Shown piece by piece: positions 26,216 through 35,858 of a DNA stretch of 48,175 nt. The position numbers and the translations under genes are program-made. Origin of the DNA: an uncultured Thermoguttaceae bacterium (GTDB lineage: Bacteria; Planctomycetota; Planctomycetia; Pirellulales; Thermoguttaceae); the NCBI GenBank assembly GCA_938042245.1, contig CALIRO010000061.1, positions 1 through 48,175 on the forward strand, read 5' to 3'. Within the stretch, counting starts at the first letter, position 1; every line of letters begins with the position of its first letter. The notes below the pieces were generated by a model. That model saw only the letters and a program-made list of their open reading frames with translations. It made no database searches and was not told the DNA's origin.

Positions 26216-27286
26216 TTATGGAGTCTGCTGGGTCGACGGCAGGTGGACGGTAACCTCGGCCAGAAGTCCTGGCAGCAGGAGCCAATGATCGGCCTGTTTT
26301 CGGTTTTCTACTTCTGCCCAGAACCGGTATTGACCGCCGGCCTGAACGATCGGGCTGACGAACATCACCTGGCCGGTGAATATCTCCCGGCGTCCGCCTG
26401 GCAGCTCCACCTGAACCGATACAGGCCGACGATCGATTTCTGCTGGACTATAACCTCGGCTCAGGAGCCGACCGTCCCGATCTCGCTGATCCACCGCAGG
26501 GAGCATGCCTTCGACTCGAAGCCGATCCATCCGGACCACATGGACTACCGGATCGCCCGGCTGGACCCATTCGCCGCTACGGCGATAGAGTTTTACCACG
26601 ACGCCGTCCAGGGGGGAAACGATCCGACGGCGCTGCACCTCCAAGCCCCCCGCCGCTGTCTGGGCTTCCAAGACTTTGGCCTCCAAGGCGGCTAGGCGCT
26701 GATCCAGCAGCGCTTGTTCCACGCCCAGGGCCGCCCGCTGATGAGCCAGGTACAACCGACGCACTTCCGTTTCCGAAATGGTGCCAGGATTTTTCTGATT
26801 GGCCCGCCAGGCCTGTTCATATTCAATCCGGGCTACCTCAGCCGCCGCCTGGGCATACCGAACGGAAATATCGTTCTTGGCCTTCTCCTGGGCTGCCTGA
26901 AGTTTCAGGGCGGCAATTTGTTGATCGGACATCGGCTGGGTGTCGTCGATTCGGGCCAGCAGTTGGCCTGTCGAGACGGCCATGCCCTCCTGCACGGCTA
27001 CTTCAACCAAAACGCCGGCAACCTGCGCCGGCACTTGCACCTCTTGAATCAGCGAAACCAAACACTGACTGAGGGCAAGTTGACTGTCGCCTGTGGGGCG
27101 ACGGTCTGGTCCGGCTTGCTTGGGAGGGCTCATCGGGGTGGTTCTTAGGGCAGTAGCCGCCTCTTGTCCACCCACCCCCATACCTTGCCCTACGATCATC
27201 CCTACCAAGACCAACAGAAATACCCCGAGCCTTCCCTTCCCAAAACCTTCCAGTCTTGGCTTCCGCTGTTTTAGGGGGTGGTTCAT
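26216..27286 (-). CDS. HlyD-family periplasmic adaptor (membrane fusion protein)
   Basis: The protein is 356 aa from the ATG at 27286, with AGGAG nine bases upstream; an in-frame start at 27367 would overlap the previous gene and place 27 residues before the basic signal-anchor MNHPLKQRKPRLEGFGKG. A hydrophobic segment (VFLLVLVGMIVGQGMGV) suggests a signal peptide or anchor. The core has a lipoyl half (VEVAVQEGMAVSTGQLLARI), a helical hairpin with many Ala/Gln/Glu residues and the second lipoyl half (GVVVKLYRRSGEWVQPGDPV). The C-terminal barrel carries QVMFVSPIVQAGGQYRFWAEV. It has the RND/ABC efflux adaptor layout; no pump gene is adjacent. It lies between the two other HlyD-like genes of the cassette and probably assembles with them. 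Confidence 0.9.
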   Translation of the reverse strand: MNHPLKQRKPRLEGFGKGRLGVFLLVLVGMIVGQGMGVGGQEAATALRTTPMSPPKQAGPDRRPTGDSQLALSQCLVSLIQEVQVPAQVAGVLVEVAVQEGMAVSTGQLLARIDDTQPMSDQQIAALKLQAAQEKAKNDISVRYAQAAAEVARIEYEQAWRANQKNPGTISETEVRRLYLAHQRAALGVEQALLDQRLAALEAKVLEAQTAAGGLEVQRRRIVSPLDGVVVKLYRRSGEWVQPGDPVVHVVRMDRLRVEGMLPAVDQRDRDGRLLSRGYSPAEIDRRPVSVQVELPGGRREIFTGQVMFVSPIVQAGGQYRFWAEVENRKQADHWLLLPGLLAEVTVHLPSTQQTP

Positions 27287-27330
27287 CTGCCTGGTCTCCT
27301 GGACCTTTAGCTTTTGTGGATGGCAACCTT

Positions 27331-29535
27331 CTACCATCGAAACCACATCCGCCGCAGCCAAGCCCAAAGATCATGGAACCATCGATAGCCTAGCGAGCAG
27401 CGGCCGCAGTCGATCCGGGCTCGCACTTGGCTACCCGGCAGCAAAGGGCTGATCTGGTTGGCCTCGATCTGCACCCTGGCCAATACGCAGCGTCCTTGAC
27501 CCGGGTGGTCCTGAGTATTGCTGTCGATTTCCACCAATTGGCCTTCATAGGTTGTGGTCGGATCGGCGGCCAGGAGGAACCGGACTCGGAGAGGGGAATC
27601 ACTGGTTTGTTGGGCCCGGAGGACATGGCCAATCCGGTCCTCCGGTACATGTAGTTCAACCTGCCAGGGGCCGTCCGTTTGCGCAATCCGCAGGAGCCGA
27701 TCGCCTCGTTGCACCGGCCGATGCTGCAAAAGAGCAGCTACATCCCAGGTGATCACTTGGCCGTGGATCGGGCTATAAATATACAATTGTTCCTGTTTCC
27801 GCCGACACACCGCCAACTGGGCATCTAGGCTCTGGAGCCGCTGCCGCAGCCAGCCCTGTTCCGCCGAAAGCCGATCCGATTCCACCGGCGACAGAGGGCG
27901 TTCCAGTAAGGCCCGGTTCACCGCAGCCAACCGCTCCTCGACCGTGGCGCGTTCCCCAGTCAGCCGCGCCATCTCCTCCTCTAATTCGTAGTTCCGTAAG
28001 ATGCATAGCAACGTCCCCGGCCTACCTTTCTGCGGGTCCGGACCCTCCACCCGGGCTCCATGCGCCGCCAGCACCTTTTCAACTCGGCCGTCGATGCCGG
28101 CGAAGACATCCTGTCGGACCACCGGTTCCAAGGTGCCGATAGCCTCTGTTTCCCATCGGGATGGTGTAAAAATAAACATCAACACTAATACCATCCCGGT
28201 CGCAGCCACCCAGGCCCATTTCGGCCAGCTCCGCGACCACACCACCCACCCCAGTCGGCCCAATGCCTCCCAAACCGGCCGCAAGAAAATCCCCTCATAT
28301 TGGACACTGTGGCTCAGGGCAGTCTGCCCATGGCGAGCCAACATCTCCAAACGCCCCCGCATCTGCTCCGGGATCTCAGCAGTCTCAAACTGCTCGAGCA
28401 CCAAGGCACCGATCGGCCAGGTTCTGGAGCTCCTGACACTGTCGGTAGCCGCCGCCTCCACCCCCAACGTTTGCCCAGTCGGCCCAGGGGCTGGCCGGTT
28501 CGGCTGGGGCTGGAGTTGTTCGCTGGGCCAAAGCGGCAGGATCAGCAGCGCCTTGGTATGCGTCCGATCGACATAGCTTTCTAGCAGGGGTTGAATCTGC
28601 GGCGGCAAGCCCTCGGTGGCGCCGGTGTAGCAAAGCGGTTCTTTACCGGCCAGGACTGCTGCGGTCAATCGGCCCAGCAGGCGCAACGTGGGGCTTCGGG
28701 GCTCTAATTCCGAAGAGCCACTGATGGCCAACGGTCGGCATCGGTTGCCTTCTGCAACCAGCAGGCTCAGCCGATCGCAGCCAAGGAGGCGTCGCCCTTC
28801 ATTTACAAATGTATATCCAACCCATCTGCTCTCCAGCCGACCGTGTACCTGCCGGGAAAACTCCTCCACCTGCTGCCAAAACTTCAAATCAGCTTGGAGC
28901 TGAGCGATTCGGCGCCGGCGGAAATACCGGCTTGCCAACGCCACCATCTGCGCCAGAAGCCGTAATTGCTTGGGAGCTGCTAAACGGAATGGGCCTGGCA
29001 AGACCAACTCCACTACAGGCGCCGCCGCCTCCCCTTCGGAGACCATCGGGGCAAAAAGCAAAAGCCAGCCGGTAGGATTTCTACTCTCGGAGACTCCTGA
29101 GGCCGTATCGCCTCTGGGGTAGCTACCCGGATCGGGGCCTTGGGGTGGGGCTGCTAAGGGAGTCTGGACTGCCCGGTGTAAAAGTTCCTGATGCCAGGAC
29201 TGCTCTTCCCAGCCTGGGGGGATAGGCACAGGCGGGGAGAGCTCAGCATCCGGGATGTGGACTTCGGCAAGCAGATTGGCTTTTTCTCCCTCTTTCGTAA
29301 GCCAAACCATCCCTCGATAGGCTCCCAGGCCTCTCACCACCAGTTTAAGAAACTCGGTGTAAAACTCTTCGGGCGGCAGATTGGCGTGGGTCAGTTGGAC
29401 AATCTGAGCAGCCAATTGCCGGGCCTCCTGAAAACCGGGCAGCAGACCCTCAGTCCGGTGGGGACCTAGCGGTCCTCTGCGATTTTCATAAGAGGATGAT
29501 GGATGCGAATAAGCCGCTGCGCTCTCTGCCTGCAT
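27331..29535 (-). CDS. GAF-like sensor region fused to a HlyD-type adaptor
   Basis: The protein is 734 aa and the first gene of the three-gene cassette. An N-terminal region (about 30-210: LVVRGLGAYRGMVWLTKEGEKANLLAEVHI) and a second region (about 220-400: RLLGCDRLSLLVAEGNRCRP, TKALLILPLWPSEQ) resemble two GAF folds, which bind small molecules or cofactors in known members. A single transmembrane helix (WAWVAATGMVLVLMFIF, about 445-461) separates them from the periplasmic HlyD portion: DVFAGIDGRVEKVLAAHGARV, a coiled coil ending LAVCRRKQEQL, and YSPIHGQVITWDV with a barrel end. This would let a cytoplasmic signal act on a periplasmic adaptor. The GAF assignment is from pattern only. Its end is 44 bases from the start of the next gene. 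Confidence 0.82.
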   Translation of the reverse strand: MQAESAAAYSHPSSSYENRRGPLGPHRTEGLLPGFQEARQLAAQIVQLTHANLPPEEFYTEFLKLVVRGLGAYRGMVWLTKEGEKANLLAEVHIPDAELSPPVPIPPGWEEQSWHQELLHRAVQTPLAAPPQGPDPGSYPRGDTASGVSESRNPTGWLLLFAPMVSEGEAAAPVVELVLPGPFRLAAPKQLRLLAQMVALASRYFRRRRIAQLQADLKFWQQVEEFSRQVHGRLESRWVGYTFVNEGRRLLGCDRLSLLVAEGNRCRPLAISGSSELEPRSPTLRLLGRLTAAVLAGKEPLCYTGATEGLPPQIQPLLESYVDRTHTKALLILPLWPSEQLQPQPNRPAPGPTGQTLGVEAAATDSVRSSRTWPIGALVLEQFETAEIPEQMRGRLEMLARHGQTALSHSVQYEGIFLRPVWEALGRLGWVVWSRSWPKWAWVAATGMVLVLMFIFTPSRWETEAIGTLEPVVRQDVFAGIDGRVEKVLAAHGARVEGPDPQKGRPGTLLCILRNYELEEEMARLTGERATVEERLAAVNRALLERPLSPVESDRLSAEQGWLRQRLQSLDAQLAVCRRKQEQLYIYSPIHGQVITWDVAALLQHRPVQRGDRLLRIAQTDGPWQVELHVPEDRIGHVLRAQQTSDSPLRVRFLLAADPTTTYEGQLVEIDSNTQDHPGQGRCVLARVQIEANQISPLLPGSQVRARIDCGRCSLGYRWFHDLWAWLRRMWFRW

Positions 29536-29865
29536 CCGTGGGAACGCCTACTTCCAAGAGGGAATTCCGAAGAGAATTCTGGCCCGCAAACACCTTAGAA
29601 AAGGGATGTGAACATATCTGAGAAACATCCCAGGTTTTCTATTTTTTCTACTTTATCTAAACGAAGGGCCAGAATCTCCCGGATGGGTTTCTTTTCGGTA
29701 GAAGAGAAGCATAAAATCAGGAAAAGCGGTCCAAATCACCAGGTCGATTTGTTTTATCTATTTTCATTATTTTGTGTAAATTAAACTTAAAAATTATTCC
29801 GAAGGCGAAGGCTTCTTCTTTCCCGCTATTTATCCTGCTTATTTGTTTTCTTTAGATTACCCAAG
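29536..29865. other. AT-rich spacer, no gene
   Basis: This stretch (especially 29620-29850) is clearly richer in A and T than the surrounding DNA, with runs such as TTTTCTATTTTTTCTAC. It should hold the promoter of the GAF/HlyD cassette, but no confident hexamer pair is assigned. Confidence 0.4.
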
Positions 29866-30879
29866 TTAGCTCCCCAAAACTTTCTCTACTTCAATAAGTC
29901 CCGGTGGGTTTCGCCCCTCTTGGAAGGCAGTAATGTTTTCCAACGTCTCCCGAGCAATCGCCTCTAAGGCCTCTTGAGTGAAAAATGCCTGATGACCAGT
30001 AATAATCACATTGGGAAAGGTGAGCATCCGGGCAAACACATCATCCTGAATAATGCGGTTGGATAGATCTTCAAAGAACAGGTCGGCTTCTTCTTCATAC
30101 ACATCCAGACCCAACCCGCCGATTTTGCCAGTTTTTAACGCCCGGATGACCGCCCGAGTATGGATCAATGCGCCGCGGCTGGTATTGATTAAAATGACGC
30201 CGTCTTTCATGAGCTGGAGGGTGGTTTCGTTGATCAGATGATGGGTTTCCGGCAACAGGGGACAATGCAGCGTGATGATGTCGCTTTGGGCACAAAGGGT
30301 TTCCATCGGCACATATTCCGCCCCCAGAGCCACCAGTTCTGGGTTGGGCCGCACATCATGGCATAGGACCCGGCAGCCAAAACCAACTAAAAAAGCCCTA
30401 CTCACCAAGCTGCCGATTTTGCCGGTGCCGATGACGCCTACAACCTTTTTATACAGATCAAATCCCAACAGGCCCTCCAGGTTGAAATTGCCTTCTCGAA
30501 CCCGGTTGTAGGCCTTGTGCAACTTGCGGACCAAAGCTAGCACCAAGGCCACGGTATGTTCTGCAACGGCATGAGGCGAATAAGCCGGGACCCGAGCCAC
30601 CGTGAATCCCAACGCTTCTGCTGCCCGCAAATCCACATTGTTAAACCCAGCACAGCGAAGGGCAATGAGCCGGGTCCCCCCTGAAGCCAACTTCTCTAAC
30701 ACTGGACGATCCAACTGATCGTTGACGAAAACACACACTGCCGGGAAGCCCTCGGCCAATCGGCATGTCCGCTCGGTAAGCCGAGCTTCAAAAAAATGCA
30801 GTTCATGCCCTGCCTTTTGATTGGCCGCTTTCAAAAAACATTCGTCATACGAACGGGTGCTAAAGACAGCGGTTTTCAT
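29866..30879 (-). CDS. ldhA: D-lactate dehydrogenase (D-2-hydroxyacid dehydrogenase)
   Basis: The protein is 337 aa with ATG at 30879 and GGGAGG upstream. It reduces pyruvate to D-lactate with NADH in fermentation. The NAD-binding motif is [18 protein letters not shown] (147-164). Catalytic residues are read as Arg 235 in INTSRGALI, Glu 264 in [11 protein letters not shown] and His 296 in ITGHQAFFT. The pattern CAGFNNVDL...[16 protein letters not shown] is typical of the E. coli LdhA branch. The gene stands alone and is flanked by two AT-rich spacers; its own GC content also looks slightly lower than its neighbours, so acquisition by transfer is possible. Another 2-hydroxyacid substrate cannot be excluded, but the LdhA branch match is strong. 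Confidence 0.93.
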   Translation of the reverse strand: MKTAVFSTRSYDECFLKAANQKAGHELHFFEARLTERTCRLAEGFPAVCVFVNDQLDRPVLEKLASGGTRLIALRCAGFNNVDLRAAEALGFTVARVPAYSPHAVAEHTVALVLALVRKLHKAYNRVREGNFNLEGLLGFDLYKKVVGVIGTGKIGSLVSRAFLVGFGCRVLCHDVRPNPELVALGAEYVPMETLCAQSDIITLHCPLLPETHHLINETTLQLMKDGVILINTSRGALIHTRAVIRALKTGKIGGLGLDVYEEEADLFFEDLSNRIIQDDVFARMLTFPNVIITGHQAFFTQEALEAIARETLENITAFQEGRNPPGLIEVEKVLGS

Positions 30880-31597
30880 AAAACCCTCCCGAAATAGGAA
30901 AATTTACCGGGGCCTAGTTTCCATGATTCTCCACGGTGCTGCCGTACCTCACAAGGCACCCCCCTTCCAGGAGCTCTTCCAAATGGGTTTCCTCACATTG
31001 GGGGGGTGGAGAATCGTTCGGCCTGCCTCCGGGCAGGGATCGGCTCGAACCATTCCGGAGGGCCTTCCAGCAGAAACATAGCCTAGGCTAGGGATCGACC
31101 GCATAGCTTCGCAACAGCAGCCCTGGGCCAGGCCGGCCGATCCGTACGGGTGGGAAGCACCGCTGGAGGCCTTGCCTCCCAGGGTTGGACCGGATTGGAA
31201 GTTCGCTTCGGAACCATGCCAGGACCTGGTCCATGAGGTTGAACGGTTAGGCGAGAGCTTCTTTTTCTAAACTTCCCAAATTTCCTAAATTTTCGCTGAG
31301 TATTTAAAAACCCTGGTGGAACAGTTCGTGATTTTTTCCATTTTTTCTAAGGTTTTTAATTTATGTATTTTGCCTAGACGATTGCAATCAGGAGAGGAAC
31401 AGGAGTTTTGATTCTGGGAAAATCGGTCTTTGGACAAAGCCGATTCTGCCGGTACAATCTTTGAACCTGAAGGGAGAAACCTAATCGAAATAGGCCATCG
31501 GTTCTGGATCCAGTCTTCCTTTGGGGGCATTTTTTACGTCTCCGGCAAGGTGGAAGTGTGCTGGGAGGATTAGAAACGCCTTCCGGGAGGAGAAAAG
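30880..31597. other. Long spacer without a gene
   Basis: It lies between the divergent D-lactate dehydrogenase (-) and TIGR03009-like (+) genes. It includes an imperfect GGAGGC/GCCTCC hairpin at about 31161-31180 and an AT-rich part at 31260-31380. No open frame with protein character was found. GGGAGGAGAAAAG, a strong ribosome site, precedes the gene at 31598. Confidence 0.45.
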
Positions 31598-32509
31598 ATG
31601 GGAGTGGATTGGGCAGAAACATTGGGCAAAATATGGAGCTATGGGGTGTTGTGTTTTGGGTTGGGGATAGTGCAGGCTGGGCAGGGGTGGGCCTATGGGC
31701 CGCCGGAGCCGCCGCTACTGATTCCGCCCGAGGCTCGGGACCCGATCCCCCATCAAGTTCGTCCGCCCGATGCGCCGACGATCCAGCGTCGTCAGAAGCT
31801 GGAGGAAGCCCAGGCCCCGTTTCGGCTTACCTTAGAAGAGCAGCGACAAGTGGATTGGGTGTTGCAGAAGTGGGAAGCGTTAAGCAAAACCGTCAGGACA
31901 TTTGAATGTAAGGTATGGCGATTTGAATATGATCGGGTATTTGGGTCGGACTCTGGAGGGGGGCCACCTCGGCCTACCCATCGGGACGAAGGAAAAATCT
32001 GGTATGCTGCCCCGGATAAAGGACGGTTTGAAATCTATGGGGATCGGGCGGAAAAATGGATTTGCGATGGAAAAGCGATTTACGAATATAACTATACAAA
32101 AAAACAGGTGATCCAATATGATCTGCCTCCGGAACTTCAGGGGCAGGGGATCGCCGAGGGTCCGCTGCCGTTTCTATTTGGTGCTACGGCGGCGGATTTA
32201 CGGAATCGGTATTGGATTCGGCTCAGCGAGCCGCCGGCAGGAGTTACCGGCCAAATCTGGCTCGAGGCCTTCCCGAAGTTCCAAAAAGACCGAGCCAACT
32301 TCAAACGAGCGGAAATGATCCTCCGGGAAGAAGATCTTAGACCGGTAGCTTTGATGTTGGTGCTGCCCAACGACAACCGAGTCTCTTACCGGTTTGATGA
32401 TCTGAAGATCAATGCAAAGAGTCTGTTAGGGGAGTGGTTTACCAGCGATCCGTTTCGGCCCACAGTACCTTTGGGATGGCAGCGGGTGGTGGAGCCAACC
32501 GGCCAGTGA
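31598..32509 (+). CDS. TIGR03009-like planctomycete secreted protein (LolA-like fold)
   Basis: The protein is 303 aa with ATG 31598 after a strong GGAGG site. An N-terminal hydrophobic stretch (YGVLCFGLGIVQAGQGWA) suggests a signal peptide. A proline-rich linker (about 38-70) is followed by a beta-rich domain: TFECKVWRFEYDRVFG, EGKIWYAAPDKGRFEIYG, WICDGKAIYEYNYTKKQVIQ, PLPFLFGATAADLRNRYWI and EMILREEDLRPVALMLVLPN. This matches what I recall as the TIGR03009 family of planctomycetes, related in fold to LolA-type lipoprotein carriers. The cargo and function are unknown. It is a single gene between spacers. Confidence 0.82.
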   Translation: MGVDWAETLGKIWSYGVLCFGLGIVQAGQGWAYGPPEPPLLIPPEARDPIPHQVRPPDAPTIQRRQKLEEAQAPFRLTLEEQRQVDWVLQKWEALSKTVRTFECKVWRFEYDRVFGSDSGGGPPRPTHRDEGKIWYAAPDKGRFEIYGDRAEKWICDGKAIYEYNYTKKQVIQYDLPPELQGQGIAEGPLPFLFGATAADLRNRYWIRLSEPPAGVTGQIWLEAFPKFQKDRANFKRAEMILREEDLRPVALMLVLPNDNRVSYRFDDLKINAKSLLGEWFTSDPFRPTVPLGWQRVVEPTGQ

Positions 32510-33014
32510 TCTAGGGTGGCCGCCTCTGGCCGAGCACTTCGATAACTCTGTTGGTTTCTCTTCGGTTTCAAAGCGGCTCATAGGGAGCGGTTTTTCTCCG
32601 CCCATCCCTGCCCTATCTGCCCGACCTCGCCGGTTCCTCTCCTAACTAAAAGGACCTGCATACCCTGTCTGATTTTGTAAGATTTCAGCCGAATGATGCA
32701 ACCTGTCACTGCTGCCAAAGCAGGAATGTAGTTTTTGTACTGTTTATTTCTATATTTCTTCTGGATTCCCGCTTCTGTGGGAGTTACAAATATTCAGTTC
32801 CTTTAGGTGAAACAATGTATAGCTTCTCGTCTGCGCGGGAATGACCCCGGGGGGCATTCTTCCTAAAAAACAGGAACCTACTTCACTCGGCGGAAACGTT
32901 ACCAGAGCCGAACCCGGGGGTTGCCCGCTCGTCGTCTGAGCGGGCTGAGCAAGTCTGCGGGTACAAAGGAACAGCTTGCCCACCGAGGCCTTCTCACCTG
33001 GTAACCACGCTCTG
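32510..33014. other. Spacer with interspersed repeats, no gene
   Basis: It lies between the convergent ends of the TIGR03009-like gene (+) and the DUF6259-like gene (-). It contains the composite repeat 32761-32902. No transcription terminator hairpin with a T-run was identified for either gene. Confidence 0.5.
32761..32902. repeat. dRS3-like half plus 41-bp dispersed repeat, copy A
   Basis: CTGGATTCCCGCTTCTGTGGGAG (32761, dRS3-like) is followed by TCTCGTCTGCGCGGGAATGAC and then by a 41-base element at 32862-32902 (CCTAAAAAACAGG...ACTTCACTCGG...ACGTTAC). Copy B is at 46118-46158 with 35 of 41 identical bases. Upstream of both copies the likeness continues weakly for about 40 bases. Confidence 0.7.
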
Positions 33015-35369
33015 CTACCCAGAGGGTTTCTTTCCGTGCGAAGGGCGTAGTTCCACAAAGATCACTTCCGCCGGCGCCAATTGCCGAGAGAACTGCTGAG
33101 GCAATGGGAGGGCTTTCCAAAGGGGCCGGAAACCCTCTTTTTCTTGTTCTTGATCGCCGGTAGGAGAATCCTGGGGAGTTTCGATGCTGCGAGTTTCTAG
33201 GGAGGCTTCGGTAGTGTGGGAGCTATACAGGCTGGCGTCGGCGGCTGGCCAACTGGGGGCGTTCCGTGTGTCCAACCGAATACGTACCTGCTGGGGCGAC
33301 TCGGAGATATTGACCAGGAGATGTCCCACACGGCCGTCCGGCGCTTGCCAGGAGCTGGTAAGCACTGCATGGTCTTCTACGGGCTGCGGCGGGGCATTCG
33401 GATTGTCCGTATGATAGTGGAAGGTGAGCTTTGGTACATCGAGCACCAGCGGGTGGAGCATCCGGCCGAGCATGAGAAAATCTCTGGCCCGGGTCTGAAG
33501 CAATCGGCCGTGGGCGCGGATCAGGCGGAGCTGGTCTGCATGGGCGTTGCCGATTGCCTGGTGTGCCCCCCACAGGGCCACTCCGGGCGTGCGGCCAGTT
33601 ACCAGATTGATGGCATGGGTACGGACCAGCTCTCGGCTATTAGCCGGGCTAAGACCAGCGCTATCCCCGCCGTAGCCGATCGCATATTCGTGGTATAGAT
33701 AGCTAAAAAGCGGAATGCCCACTGCTCCCGGATACGAGCGATACCACCGTTTTTCATAATATTCCCGCACATGGAAGCCGTCCACCAGCGGGAGCAACTG
33801 TTCGTGCGGCTCCTCATGGAACAGAACGAACTCTTTACTTTTCTGTTTACCATGGCGGCGGATGGAGCGCAGCAGATCATGGAAGGCCTGAGTTTGATGC
33901 AGGCCGGGGCCCGGCAGGTGGCCATGCTCTTTGGCATAGCAAACGGCACCGGCGCCAGAGACGGTCTGGTCCATCTGCAAGACATCCACGCCCCGCCCGA
34001 TGGCCTGCTCAACCACCTGGCAGAAGAAGTCTTTGGTTGCCGGGGCTGCCGGGCAAAACTGATACGACAGCCGCCGCCATGGCCGGTTCGGCCGACTCTC
34101 GTCCAGAACGAAGACCTGGGGGGTGCCATCTTTATCGAGCACGAAGCAGGACAGGAAACGATCGGCACCGGGAATGTGGCCGGCATCAACGCCCTGGTTT
34201 TTGAACGTGTAGAAAAGCCCCGAAAGGAAGAAGAAAGGGCGGAAACCCTCCTGGCGCATTTGGGCCAGGACGGGCAGGGCGTTTGGTTCGTCGAAGATGG
34301 GGAAATAATCGCCGCCAGTCCAAGTGCGGTGTTTTTCCCAGCCGGCCAACATGACTACCATGGGGCTGCCCAGTTTCTCCCGCACCGCCCGAAGGTGTTC
34401 GCACATCCTCGGATAATATGAGCCGTTACACTGCCCTTTCTTGTCATAGGTCCGGGCACTGCTGACATACACCAGGGGCCCCTGCTTCCACCAATCGGGG
34501 ATGTCGTCCCGTTGGGGCAAGGTTTTGGCGCACCAGGGCTGCCGGACCGCCCATTGTTTGTAAAGGTCGGCCGTCTGGTACCAACTGCCTTGTACGCCGG
34601 CCAAAACCACTGGATAGGGACTCTCCCACACTGGTTGCTGCGAGGCCAGGGGCAGCCACTGATGATACAAGAGCAGACCCTCCCGGCGTTTGCCAATGGT
34701 AAAGCCCATCGGATAGCCCTGGGCGTCCATGCTAGCCAGATACAGCCCCGCCGATTGGTCCTGATAGCTCACCAACTGCGCAGAGAGATTGCCCGGATAG
34801 GAAAGCGAGACGGTATAACCCATCGGCCAAGCCGAGCAGGGATTCCGGATGAGCGTACCTGGCAAGGCGGGCAGAACCAGCAGATCATCCTCCGGTTGGT
34901 CCAAGGCGCCGGGGGCCATAATCATTGGAAACCGCAGCCAGGCAATCGGTTTGCCAGTGCGGTTTTCCACCCGGAGAGTCCAGTAGAGCAGTGGATCGTT
35001 CGGTTTGGCCTCCACGGCAGCTTGTACGGCCAGATCAAGCCCGGCCAAACCTTGGTAGCTCAAAACTAGCCTCGATTTTTCCTGGCCGAAGTCCTTGTGA
35101 ACCGAACCCTGTTTTGCCTGAGAACTGGACAGAGTGGTGATTTGGCCGTCCGGCTCCTGGAGGCCGATTTGGAAAAGGTCTTTTCCGGTCGGCTCGGCCA
35201 GCAAACTGGCATTGCTACCCTTATGAATCAGCCGGGCTAAATATGGTACAGGCGCCGCTTGCACCTGAAGCTGAACAGTAGAACTTTCCAAGGGGATCGC
35301 CGCTTCTTCCGCCATGCACCATACGGAGCTCGCCACCGCACACACCAACCATAAACTAAAGCCCTCCAT
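33015..35369 (-). CDS. Secreted DUF6259-like glycoside hydrolase candidate
   Basis: The protein is 784 aa with ATG at 35369 after AGAAAGGA. A signal peptide ends near AMAEEA. The first part (about 25-260) is a beta-sandwich of the kind in front of glycosidase barrels (LYWTLRVENRTGKPIAWLRF). The middle (about 280-640) looks like a TIM barrel: GPLVYVSSARTYDKKG, VMLAGWEKHRTWTGGDYFP, PFFFLSGLFYTFKNQGVD, VDVLQMDQTVSG, LFHEEPHEQLLPLVDGFHV and REYYEKRWYRSYPG. The Asp of LQMDQTV and the Glu pair of HEEPHE are candidate catalytic residues, but the assignment is mine. The end is a small beta domain. It resembles DUF6259 proteins, related to glycosidases. The substrate is unknown; a polysaccharide role fits the neighbouring esterase and the sulfatase further left. 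Confidence 0.72.
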   Translation of the reverse strand: MEGFSLWLVCAVASSVWCMAEEAAIPLESSTVQLQVQAAPVPYLARLIHKGSNASLLAEPTGKDLFQIGLQEPDGQITTLSSSQAKQGSVHKDFGQEKSRLVLSYQGLAGLDLAVQAAVEAKPNDPLLYWTLRVENRTGKPIAWLRFPMIMAPGALDQPEDDLLVLPALPGTLIRNPCSAWPMGYTVSLSYPGNLSAQLVSYQDQSAGLYLASMDAQGYPMGFTIGKRREGLLLYHQWLPLASQQPVWESPYPVVLAGVQGSWYQTADLYKQWAVRQPWCAKTLPQRDDIPDWWKQGPLVYVSSARTYDKKGQCNGSYYPRMCEHLRAVREKLGSPMVVMLAGWEKHRTWTGGDYFPIFDEPNALPVLAQMRQEGFRPFFFLSGLFYTFKNQGVDAGHIPGADRFLSCFVLDKDGTPQVFVLDESRPNRPWRRLSYQFCPAAPATKDFFCQVVEQAIGRGVDVLQMDQTVSGAGAVCYAKEHGHLPGPGLHQTQAFHDLLRSIRRHGKQKSKEFVLFHEEPHEQLLPLVDGFHVREYYEKRWYRSYPGAVGIPLFSYLYHEYAIGYGGDSAGLSPANSRELVRTHAINLVTGRTPGVALWGAHQAIGNAHADQLRLIRAHGRLLQTRARDFLMLGRMLHPLVLDVPKLTFHYHTDNPNAPPQPVEDHAVLTSSWQAPDGRVGHLLVNISESPQQVRIRLDTRNAPSWPAADASLYSSHTTEASLETRSIETPQDSPTGDQEQEKEGFRPLWKALPLPQQFSRQLAPAEVIFVELRPSHGKKPSG

Positions 35370-35858
35370 AGGACAATCCTTTCTGGAAAAGAAAAAACAC
35401 CCGGATTAATTGGCGAACTAGAAAAAATAGATGGAATGGCTTGGTTGGAGAAACCAAATTGGGAGAACAAGCGGGGAAAGCCCGGCATTTCCACACGCCA
35501 ATAGGTTTTGGGTAGGGGAAAACTGGACAGGCTTACCAGAGCAATCTCACCAAGGCGGGCGAACATCTCTATCGGCATTAAAAAACAAGCCTCTTTGAGG
35601 GTCAACACCCCCATTGGGTTTTCTCCGCCTCTTCGATCCGGACGATCTTTGAGATGCTGACCGTTGGGAAAGCCGGTTTCCTTGTGGGGCTGGCCGGGGC
35701 GACCTTTGGAACCGGTACGCTTGACAACGGCGTTTGGGCTGGATTAAGTTGGTGGGAACATCGGGCCGTCCAGGAGGACAGCAGACATACCATGGCCTTA
35801 TAAACTTCCATAGGGCGGCCCAGGGGACCTCTTCGGAAAGGGAGGAAAGCGACCTCTG
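35370..35858. other. Divergent spacer with promoter candidate for mutY
   Basis: It lies between the DUF6259-like gene (-) and mutY (+). TTGACA at 35721-35726 with TTAAGT 17 bases on (35744-35749) is a plausible sigma-70-type promoter for mutY, whose start lies 110 bases downstream; the -10 is weak. Open frames in the spacer have no recognisable protein character. Confidence 0.4.

Noticed and set aside
31082..31597. Possible small RNA or riboswitch in the spacer before 31598
   Set aside because: Only one imperfect hairpin and AT-rich DNA were found; no recognisable RNA motif or terminator.
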